Positions 28,788-35,286 of a DNA stretch of 64,000 nt are shown here, in pieces. Origin of the DNA: Deltaproteobacteria bacterium (lineage in GTDB: Bacteria > Acidobacteriota > Thermoanaerobaculia > Multivoradales > JAHZIX01); NCBI GenBank assembly GCA_022601195.1, contig JAHZIX010000018.1:1-64000 (forward strand). The letters run 5' to 3'. Under the pieces are notes generated by a model. The model was given only the letters and a program-made list of their open reading frames with translations. It did no database searches and was not told the origin of the DNA. Within the stretch, counting starts at the first letter, position 1. Every line of letters starts with the position of its first letter. Both the position numbers and the translations under genes were made by a program.

Positions 28788-29508
28788 CGAGCTCCGGAAC
28801 TCCATTTGGGCCCCGTGAGTCCCCGGCTGCTGCCCGTAGAACTCTGGAAAGCGCGTGGCAAGCCACCATATGAATGTCCTCCACCGGCAAATACCCCGGG
28901 TGGGGAACTAGAAAGTGGATATCGCAGAGAGAGCGCGCCTGGCCGCCGTCGAAGCCCAATAAGCCGAGGGTGGTGACTCCCTGACTCCTGGCGTAGGCCA
29001 GGGCCCTCAGGCAATTGGCGGACTGGCCGGACGCGGAGATGGCGAGCACCGCATCCTGTTGCTGAAGCCTCCCTTTCAACTGGCGGGAGAAGACTTCCTC
29101 ATAGCCATAGTCGTTGGCCAGGGCAGAAAAGAGGCTGGGATTTCCATTCAGACAAACGGCCCTTAAAGGAGGCTCCCCCAAGGGCTGCATAGCGGAGAGG
29201 TCGTTGGCGAGATGTAGAGCTGTGGCCGCGCTACCCCCATTACCTAGCAGGTAGAAAACGCCTCGCTGCTGCCGGGTACGCCGAAGCACCGCGGCCATCT
29301 CAGCCACGGGTTTGGCGGACAACCCAAGGAGCAGATTCGCCACCTCATGGAAGTGCGCCGTCGCTTGGTGCTCCGTTTCGGCAAGCTCTTCTTCGGCGAG
29401 CTGTCCCGCTGGTGCCAGATCCTGGAGTGAGTCCCCCGGCGAAACCGGCACCCCCATCCCTCTTCGACTCAATTCTGGAAAAGAAGAGGAATGAGGCGGT
29501 GTAGGCAT
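28780..29508 (-). CDS. GmhA-like SIS-domain sugar-phosphate isomerase
   Basis: A 242-residue protein of the SIS fold, starting MPTPPHSSSF at ATG 29508 with AGGAG 10 nt upstream. Typical features are LGNGGSAATALHLANDL (about 88-104), LAISASGQSANCLRAL (SxSGxS phosphate loop, about 148-163) and VEDIHMVACHALSRVL near 205-220. That arrangement fits GmhA, which turns sedoheptulose 7-phosphate into heptose 7-phosphate, or DiaA. No other heptose-pathway gene is in the window, so it may supply a sugar dedicated to this locus (inference). About 40 extra N-terminal residues precede the conserved fold. It lies second in the minus-strand unit behind the small Cys-rich peptide gene. Confidence 0.85.
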   Translation of the reverse strand: MPTPPHSSSFPELSRRGMGVPVSPGDSLQDLAPAGQLAEEELAETEHQATAHFHEVANLLLGLSAKPVAEMAAVLRRTRQQRGVFYLLGNGGSAATALHLANDLSAMQPLGEPPLRAVCLNGNPSLFSALANDYGYEEVFSRQLKGRLQQQDAVLAISASGQSANCLRALAYARSQGVTTLGLLGFDGGQARSLCDIHFLVPHPGYLPVEDIHMVACHALSRVLRAAAGDSRGPNGVPELDA

Positions 29509-29602
29509 GGGAACAGCTCTCCTGTTTTAGTAAGGTCCTTTTGAGCCGACTGGGGCGAGCCAAGAAATCCGACGAGCTCCGTACTCGCCGCAATTCAGGG
29601 CT

Positions 29603-29634
29603 CGCCGTGACTCAGTGCTCACTGAGATTCGGCG
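29603..29634 (-). terminator. hairpin between the peptide gene and the isomerase gene
   Basis: CGCCG (29603-29607) and CTCAGT (29611-29616) pair with ACTGAG (29621-29626) and CGGCG (29630-29634), giving a two-part stem with a 3x3 internal loop and a 4-nt apex. It begins 12 nt past the peptide stop codon. No T-run follows on the minus strand, so it may act as a partial terminator or mRNA stabiliser, which would raise peptide mRNA above enzyme mRNA (inference). Confidence 0.55.
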
Positions 29635-29645
29635 TTGGCCGAGAC

Positions 29646-29783
29646 TCAGCGCTCGCAGCAACCTTGGGTGCAACACCCCAGAATGAGCATATCGATGAAC
29701 TCGTTGGCATTCCCGGTCAAGTCCTTTCGACTCAACTTGCGTACCGTCTTGGAATTCTTCGACGTCTTTTCAGCGCTCTTCAT
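29646..29783 (-). CDS. 45-residue Cys-rich peptide, candidate RiPP precursor
   Basis: A small open frame of 45 codons. The ATG at 29783 has AAGGAGG 5 nt upstream, an almost perfect ribosome-binding site, and a consensus promoter lies about 35 nt further up. The N-terminal half is basic (MKSAEKTSKNSKTVRKL), followed by an amphipathic segment with LTGNANEFIDMLILG, then a C-terminal core CCTQGCCER. Leader plus short Cys-rich core is the usual plan of a ribosomally made, post-translationally modified peptide. It precedes the isomerase gene by 137 nt and shares its strand. A PqqD-like domain on the neighbouring GT4 could bind the leader. The coding start and composition are seen; processing and modification are inferred. 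It could also be an unmodified small regulator. Confidence 0.72.
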   Translation of the reverse strand: MKSAEKTSKNSKTVRKLSRKDLTGNANEFIDMLILGCCTQGCCER

Positions 29784-29848
29784 GAAGTCCTCCTTGGTAA
29801 AATTTGTTAACTATTTCATTATAACCGCAGGTACCCATATTTTGTCAA
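29784..29848 (-). promoter_or_regulatory. consensus sigma70-type promoter and 5' UTR of the peptide gene
   Basis: On the minus strand TTGACA (29848-29843) and TATAAT (29823-29818) are both exact consensus hexamers, separated by 19 nt, one or two more than optimal. The predicted transcript starts near 29811, giving a 28-nt AT-rich leader with the palindrome GTTAAC and the AAGGAGG ribosome-binding site. No other gene in the window has signals this strong that I could see. Confidence 0.75.
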
Positions 29849-29943
29849 CACTCTCGAGCAACCTTCTCTCAAATACTCAACATCCAACTGCCAAGAACCT
29901 GCCTCTTCAGATGGAGGAATACCTGAAAAGGACGAACTCGCCG

Positions 29944-29978
29944 CCTGCTGAGCGCCGAAACACCTAGCGTTCAGCAGG
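29944..29978 (-). terminator. 12-bp hairpin upstream of the peptide promoter
   Basis: CCTGCTGAGCGC (29944-29955) pairs with GCGTTCAGCAGG (29967-29978), one G-T pair, loop 11 nt. It lies between the small exported gene (stop 30132) and the peptide promoter and probably separates the two transcription units. No T-run follows on the minus strand. Within 29979-30131 a 13-codon frame (MPKALPLDPDRVV) behind a GGAGGAG motif is open, but is too short to call a gene. Confidence 0.5.
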
Positions 29979-30131
29979 TAAAGGCGGGGCTGTTGGGACT
30001 AGACAACTCGATCGGGATCCAAAGGCAGCGCCTTGGGCATCGAATACTCCTCCGCTGCTTCTTCAAATTCGTTCTGTAGGGCCTCCCCAGATCACAAGAT
30101 CCGTACCCAAGAACGAGGCGTTCGTTTCACC

Positions 30132-30410
30132 TTACGGGCCACCACCAAAGTGCCGAAAGCTGGAATGACAAGCGTTGATATCAGGGGATCCAATCTCGCT
30201 ACTGGGAATACAACAGTAACCCTTCCAAGTTGAGCCCGAGACTTCCCAATCCGCGCAGACCATGCCGGCAGGGCAATCATCGTGACCACTCTCCACCCAT
30301 CTTCCACCATTGGGCACTGCCATGGAAACCACCGCCACCAAACAAGCGAAACCGAAACTAGCGATGATCCAAGCCTTCCGGATTCGATTGAATTGATCTT
30401 TATTCAACAT
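30132..30410 (-). CDS. small exported Cys-rich protein, same family as 19990-20346
   Basis: A 92-residue protein starting MLNKDQFNRIRKAW at ATG 30410 with GAGGAG 7 nt upstream. Residues 13-33 are hydrophobic (WIIASFGFACLVAVVSMAV), a signal peptide or anchor. The outside part is GGRWVESGHDDCPAG, MVCADWEVSG, then KGYCCIPS and a final ACHSSF. The VC(A/T)(D/E)W and CC elements match the 118-residue protein at 19990. It lies directly upstream of the candidate peptide locus and has its own hairpin terminator. Function unknown; secreted or membrane-tethered is inferred. Confidence 0.7.
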   Translation of the reverse strand: MLNKDQFNRIRKAWIIASFGFACLVAVVSMAVPNGGRWVESGHDDCPAGMVCADWEVSGSTWKGYCCIPSSEIGSPDINACHSSFRHFGGGP

Positions 30411-30710
30411 AAGAAATCTCCTCTCTAAGATCTATTTTCTATCTATTACACCCTGAGACAGAGTAAGCGAAGGTCTTTGCTCGAGGCCACAACGGCGGGA
30501 GATCTACACCACCTCGGGCTGCGATGGAAAAGACCGACACATTCCTGGCAGTTCAGAGAGCGGACTTCCCCTCGGAAGAGATCGCTTTCTTAGCTCCCGC
30601 AAACTGAACTCTTTTCCTTTCTGTACCGCTACGCGCAACGCGAGTAAAAATGGAATCAAGGATTGACAGAAAATCGAGAGAAAGTTTCCTTGCTCTCAGA
30701 GCCGTGATTC
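30411..30710. other. intergenic region
   Basis: About 300 bases between two minus-strand genes. The part 30425-30455 is AT-rich (CTATTTTCTATCTATTAC) and is the likely promoter zone of the small exported gene. I see no gene; a 26-codon frame starting at 30522 lacks a ribosome-binding site. Confidence 0.4.
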
Positions 30711-32339
30711 TCACTCGGCTCGGTGACAAACTTGGCAGGAATGCCCGGAGGTCATCACCAGGGCTGCAGGGTCATCGGTAGGGTCGTCGTTGGCATAGAG
30801 GTCGGCATAGAAAGCAAGGTTTGCACGGCGTTCCTCGGCCTCCGCCCGATAGGGCCAACTGGCATAGTCGGGAATACTCTTCACCATTTCGAACGTCCTT
30901 TGGGCCGCGGCTGGGTTTCCCGCTTTGAGCTCGTAGTCAGCGAGAAAAGTCAGGAAACCCTCGAGGTTGTGCGGCCACCGGAGGTGGTTCTGACAGGTGG
31001 AGTCGTCATCCGGGCAGGCGGTCGTGATGGCCCTGCGTAAGGCCCCCAGGCCACGAGCGAACGCCTCGGAGCTGCGAGGGGAGCCGAATCCAGCCAGGGC
31101 CACGGAGAAGGAATGGAAGCTCGGGTCCTCGCCGTAGGCAGCGAGCAGCTCCCCTTCGAGCTCTCGGACCCGTGCAGGGTCACGGTCGATCCTCGCCAAG
31201 GCCTGCTGCGTGGGAATCAACCAGCTCGGGATGCGTTGGTCGCCAGGAGCCAGCCGCTGGGCGCGCTCCAGGAAATGCTCGGCGAGAATCAGGAAATCCA
31301 CCGTCCGCAGATCGGTCCGGTCCCCTTCTGCACTCAGCCAGAGGTAGTTGAGGCCGAGCAAAAGAGCGGTGCGCGGGTCTGACGGATCGGAAAAGAAGGC
31401 CTCCTTCAGCTCCTGAAGCGCTGCGGACCGGTCCAAGGGCCGGTCTCCCAGTTGGCCATTGAAAACCTCGAAGAAGCGGGTTTCGGCCTGTTCGGCTCGG
31501 GGATGACGGCCAGACCCCGCAGGCGATCTTTTGGCAGCCCAGGTGTTGGCAGCCCGGGTGTTAGCGGCCCGGGTGTTGGCGGCCAAGGTGTTGGAACTCA
31601 GGGGATCGGCGGGCACCGTAGTGGGGGCCGGTACCCGGATCGCAGCGGCCTCGCCCTCCTCCTCTAGGTGGTCCTGAGCCAGCACAGCGGTCAACTTGGA
31701 CACGGTCCACTCAATCTCCGTACCGGCAGGTACCGAACCGGTAAAGGCAGAAATGTCGACGAGGCTGAGCAGAATCGCCTCGCCGAGATCAAAACTCCCG
31801 GGATCCGGCCCATGGGACTGGCCGGGGAAATACTGCATCTCGGCGACGGGCAGGTGATGGAGGCGCGGTCGCCCCCCTTGCACAGCAACCGCCGGGAAGC
31901 GGTAGACCAGACCAGTGATATCGCGCAAGGTAGGAACGAGCTGAGTGGAGCGATTGCCGCGAATCTCGATGTCGAGGTGGTCGAGACGGTCGAGAGTCCC
32001 GGGGCGAAAGATCATTGCCGCACCGACCGGTTGGCCCTGGGCGATGGTGTAGCGAACCCGCAACTGGCCCTTCGGATAATCCGGCGCCAGCCCGGCGCCA
32101 ATCGCCACCCAGGAGAAGGGCGAGTCGCCTCCCAGGGGCAAGTCCACCTCCCCCTTGTCTACCGGCAACGGCGGAAGCTGCATGGAGATGGGGCTCGGGT
32201 CGGGGCCGCCTGGCTGGGCGAGGGATTCCCCAAGAGGGACCAGCGCAGCGCAACCAAAACCGAGAAAAAGCAAGCCGACGTTCCGGTGGGCGATTGAAGG
32301 GAGCAAGGATCTCAGTCTCGAGTAGGCCGCTTTCAGCAT
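30711..32339 (-). CDS. exported protein ending in a single CxxCH haem-attachment motif
   Basis: A 542-residue protein. Residues 1-41 form a signal peptide (VGLLFLGFGCAALVP ending SLAQ). Residues 60-225 look like a beta-rich domain (LRVRYTIAQGQPVGAAM, DITGLVYRFPAVA). A low-complexity linker of 15-nt repeats follows (about 31530-31605, AANTRAANTRAANTW). The second half is helical and TPR-like with ERAQRLAPGDQRIP. The last residues read SGHSCQVCHRAE: C535-x-x-C538-H539, a c-type haem site three residues from the end. A lone terminal haem motif suggests a periplasmic electron-transfer or sensing role, or a cross-link (inference). The spacing of the motif is direct evidence. Family not recognised. 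Confidence 0.75.
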   Translation of the reverse strand: MLKAAYSRLRSLLPSIAHRNVGLLFLGFGCAALVPLGESLAQPGGPDPSPISMQLPPLPVDKGEVDLPLGGDSPFSWVAIGAGLAPDYPKGQLRVRYTIAQGQPVGAAMIFRPGTLDRLDHLDIEIRGNRSTQLVPTLRDITGLVYRFPAVAVQGGRPRLHHLPVAEMQYFPGQSHGPDPGSFDLGEAILLSLVDISAFTGSVPAGTEIEWTVSKLTAVLAQDHLEEEGEAAAIRVPAPTTVPADPLSSNTLAANTRAANTRAANTWAAKRSPAGSGRHPRAEQAETRFFEVFNGQLGDRPLDRSAALQELKEAFFSDPSDPRTALLLGLNYLWLSAEGDRTDLRTVDFLILAEHFLERAQRLAPGDQRIPSWLIPTQQALARIDRDPARVRELEGELLAAYGEDPSFHSFSVALAGFGSPRSSEAFARGLGALRRAITTACPDDDSTCQNHLRWPHNLEGFLTFLADYELKAGNPAAAQRTFEMVKSIPDYASWPYRAEAEERRANLAFYADLYANDDPTDDPAALVMTSGHSCQVCHRAE

Positions 32340-32500
32340 GGTGTCGTTTCCTTTCGTTGGAGCCGCTCTTCAGCTGCTCATTCGGCAGTTCTTCTTCATC
32401 CTAGGAAGCGCCACCGCCAAACGCATGTGCCGGAAGTCATCGCTTCGAGAGTGACTTTCGGCACATGTACGCCGGGCCGGGCCTAGCTCATAATGGAAAA

Positions 32501-33715
32501 ATGGAAGAACACTCCTTGAGGGGACGCTTGATGCTCGGGGCCGCAACCCTGACCTGGGCCGCGGTGGGTTTGCAGTATTGGCTGGTCATCTGGAACCGAG
32601 TGCTCGTGAGGTTGCCTCCCGAAGACTCATTGCCCGACGATATGGTGCAGATGTTGGGGCTCTGGGCAATCGCCCACATCCTCTTTCTCGCCACACTCTT
32701 GATCGGTTCCTGGTTGGACTTGAGCCAACGTCCACGGTGGGCCCGCCTTCTCCTGCTGAGTGTGCAAACCGTTTGCGCCTTGGTCGCCACGGCAGCCTTC
32801 GGCGATTCGCTACAGGCAGCTCTTCTGGTGATCGTCGCCACTCAAACCGTCGTCCTGTTCCACTTGCCACGGGCCCTGACCTGGATGTTCGGCCAGTCGG
32901 CGCTGCTCGCCGTGATCCTGTGCCGCGAGAGCGGCCTGGGCCCCGGGCTTGCCCACACCGCGGCCTTCGTCGGCTTTCAGCTCTTCGCCCTCCTGGCGGT
33001 GACCATGGCCGAGCGGGAGGCCGCCGCACGCCGCGAGCTGGCGCGCACCAACGCCGAGCTCGAGGCCGCCCGCGAGCTGTTGGCGGACAGCTCCCGGGTC
33101 GCCGAGCGGCTGCGCATCTCCCGAGAGTTGCACGATGGCCTCGGCCACCACTTGACGGCGCTGAGTCTCCAACTCGAGGTCGCAGCCCATGTTGGCGATG
33201 GTGAGGTGGAGGAACCGGTGAAACGGGCCGGCGAAATCACCGGCCGCATCCTCGAGGATCTACGCCGTACCGTGCGCACCCTGCGCAACCGCCAGCCGGT
33301 GGACGTCGCCGCATCCCTCCGCGGTCTGGCCACAGGGATTCCCCAGCCGAATATTCACCTCACCCTTCCGGACAAGCTGGTGATCGAGGACCCGGTGAGA
33401 GCCAACGCTCTGGTGCGCTCGGCCCAAGAGCTGATCACCAATGCGGTGCGCCATTCCGGCGGCACCAATTTTTGGCTCGACCTGAAGCAGAAGGATGATT
33501 GGTTGGACCTCTCGGCTCGGGACGACGGAACAGGAGCGGCCCGATTCGTACCCGGTAGCGGGCTAGCGGGAATGCGTCAGCGCATCGAAGGCTTGGGGGG
33601 CACCCTCGAAATCCACCCGGCCCCAGGCCAGCGCGAGGAAGAGGGCGAAGGGTTCCGTACCCGACTACGGCTGCCCTTGTCTGCTCCGGCACCGCAATGG
33701 GAGGGCGCTGGATGA
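32501..33715 (+). CDS. NarL-type sensor histidine kinase
   Basis: A 404-residue membrane kinase. ATG 32501 fits the transmembrane start; an upstream in-frame ATG (32465) has no ribosome-binding site. About five hydrophobic segments span residues 10-170 with no large outer domain, so it may sense the membrane or a small compound. A helical linker leads to the HisKA_3 dimerisation site RISRELHDGLGHHLTALSLQ (phospho-His near 211), then an ATPase domain with SAQELITNAVRHSGG, DDGTGA and GLAGMRQRIEGLGG. The stop codon overlaps the ATG of the response regulator (ATGA at 33712). Pair and order are typical. Confidence 0.93.
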   Translation: MEEHSLRGRLMLGAATLTWAAVGLQYWLVIWNRVLVRLPPEDSLPDDMVQMLGLWAIAHILFLATLLIGSWLDLSQRPRWARLLLLSVQTVCALVATAAFGDSLQAALLVIVATQTVVLFHLPRALTWMFGQSALLAVILCRESGLGPGLAHTAAFVGFQLFALLAVTMAEREAAARRELARTNAELEAARELLADSSRVAERLRISRELHDGLGHHLTALSLQLEVAAHVGDGEVEEPVKRAGEITGRILEDLRRTVRTLRNRQPVDVAASLRGLATGIPQPNIHLTLPDKLVIEDPVRANALVRSAQELITNAVRHSGGTNFWLDLKQKDDWLDLSARDDGTGAARFVPGSGLAGMRQRIEGLGGTLEIHPAPGQREEEGEGFRTRLRLPLSAPAPQWEGAG

Positions 33716-34353
33716 TCCGCCTCTGCCTGGTCGAGGACCAGGCCCTCGTCCGCCAGGGGATTCGCAGCTTGCTGCGGCTGGTTCCCGAAGTCGAGGTGGT
33801 GGCCGAAGCGGTGGACGGCGAGGAAGCGGTGGAGATGATCTGCCGAGAGCACCCCGACGCCGTGCTCCTCGACCTGCGGTTGCCCAAGCTGAGCGGCCTC
33901 GAAGTACTGGAAGAGCTCAGCCGCCGCGACGCCCTGGTGCCGACGGTGGCGCTCACGACCTTCGACGACGAGGCCTTGATGATCGAAACCGTCCGCGCCG
34001 GAGCCCGCGGCTTCCTATTGAAGGACGTCTCCCTCGAAGAGCTGAGTCGGGCCATCCGCACCGTCGCTGCCGGTGGCACCTACTTGCAGCCCGCAGTCAC
34101 CCAGGGCGTGCAACGGAGATTCGCCAACCTCGAGGTCGACGTTGGTGGGCTCGATCCAGCCGACGCGTTGACCGATCGCGAAGTCGAGGTGCTGCGGCTT
34201 ATCGCCGGCGGCCTCAGCAACCGGGAGATCGCCGAGTCCCTAGCGGTGGCCGAGGGGACGGCGAAAAACCATATCTCGAGCATCCTTTCGAAGCTCGGAG
34301 TGAGAGATCGAACCCGGGCTGTGCTCAAAGGGTTGGATATGGGCTTGCTGTGA
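33712..34353 (+). CDS. NarL/LuxR-type response regulator
   Basis: A 213-residue regulator. Receiver domain at 1-120: acidic pair E8-D9, phosphoacceptor D54 in LLDLRLPKLSGLE, switch Thr in TTFDD and LLKDV (Lys near 103). The C-terminal LuxR helix-turn-helix has LTDREVEVLRLIAGGLSNRE and VAEGTAKNHISSILSKLGV. Phosphorylated by the partner kinase, it would bind DNA to control target genes. It overlaps the kinase by 4 nt. A TonB-like protein gene follows about 220 nt downstream. Confidence 0.95.
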   Translation: MIRLCLVEDQALVRQGIRSLLRLVPEVEVVAEAVDGEEAVEMICREHPDAVLLDLRLPKLSGLEVLEELSRRDALVPTVALTTFDDEALMIETVRAGARGFLLKDVSLEELSRAIRTVAAGGTYLQPAVTQGVQRRFANLEVDVGGLDPADALTDREVEVLRLIAGGLSNREIAESLAVAEGTAKNHISSILSKLGVRDRTRAVLKGLDMGLL

Positions 34354-34571
34354 CCCCTATCGGGTCGCCGGATCTGCGGATCCTACAGGCCACTCTCCTC
34401 CCTCTCCGGTGTCTCCCAGGCGGAATGGCCTTCTCCTCCTCACCCTTCTCGTTGGAAACGAGGGCCAGAGCCCTACTGCGTGCTTCGCATCGAGGGACCA
34501 GGCTGCCATCGCTCTTTTCAAGGAACTTTCTGGAAAACAAAGCAGTCTAAGGGCACAAAAGGAGAACAATC

Positions 34572-35093
34572 ATGAAACTCAAAGCACTCGCCCTTCTCAT
34601 TCTTGTCCCCCTTCTTCGTCCCCTTCCTGGAACCGAGGCCGAAGAACTTGCTCCTGACGGCTCAACTCCAGCTTTCCAGATAGCCATGGTTCTCAATGCC
34701 GGCTCCCCGGACTCTCTAAGCTCCATGAAGGCGCCCGACGCGAACTCCTTCACTGCAGGTTCAACAACGAAATCGCTTCCTCGGCTCCTGGCAGGGGAAG
34801 TTCCCCCCTACCCCGAGTCAGCCCGCCGAAGCCGGGTCCAAGGCAGCCTAGTCATTAGCGGAATCATCGATCCTCTGGGTCAGCTCCAAGAGCTTGAGAT
34901 CGACAGCACTAACTCCCAGGCCATGGAAAGTATGTTCAAGGAATCGACCTTTGAGGCTTTGAAGGACTGGAAGTTCTTCCCAGGAACCGTCAACGATCAA
35001 GTCGTCCCGGTCTCCTTGCGGCTCATCGTGCAATTTAGGCTCATCAATCCCAGCAAAAGGATCAGCCGCAGCTCCAAAACGAAAGGAACTTAA
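34572..35093 (+). CDS. exported TonB C-terminal domain protein
   Basis: A 173-residue protein with AAAGGAG 7 nt before ATG 34572 and a signal peptide (KALALLILVPLLRPLPG). The second half matches the TonB C-terminal fold: PPYPESARRSRVQGSLV, then GQLQELEIDSTN and FEALKDWKFFPGTVN, ending in a beta strand LRLIVQFRL. Unlike true TonB it lacks a Pro-rich spanning region and an inner-membrane anchor after processing, so it is probably a free periplasmic single-domain protein. These occur widely in Acidobacteriota. Possibly a regulon member of the adjacent two-component system (context only). Confidence 0.82.
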   Translation: MKLKALALLILVPLLRPLPGTEAEELAPDGSTPAFQIAMVLNAGSPDSLSSMKAPDANSFTAGSTTKSLPRLLAGEVPPYPESARRSRVQGSLVISGIIDPLGQLQELEIDSTNSQAMESMFKESTFEALKDWKFFPGTVNDQVVPVSLRLIVQFRLINPSKRISRSSKTKGT

Positions 35094-35286
35094 TAAGGTG
35101 AGGAGAGGGGGATAGCAACTTCTCTGACTCCTCCGCGTTGTCATGAGGGCATTCGGCTGGACAACAGGGGGGTTTGGAGGGAGAACGAACACCTCCTCTA
35201 GCAAGGGTGGTCCAGAAACACGACGCTCCGATCCACCACCATAGAGTTCATTCCAGAACTCGAAGGGCCCTTCGAAAAATCCCCAA

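Noticed and set aside
29979-30060. 13-codon frame MPKALPLDPDRVV with a GGAGGAG motif as a second peptide precursor
   Set aside because: Too short, no Cys or repeat of the neighbouring leader, and no promoter could be seen.
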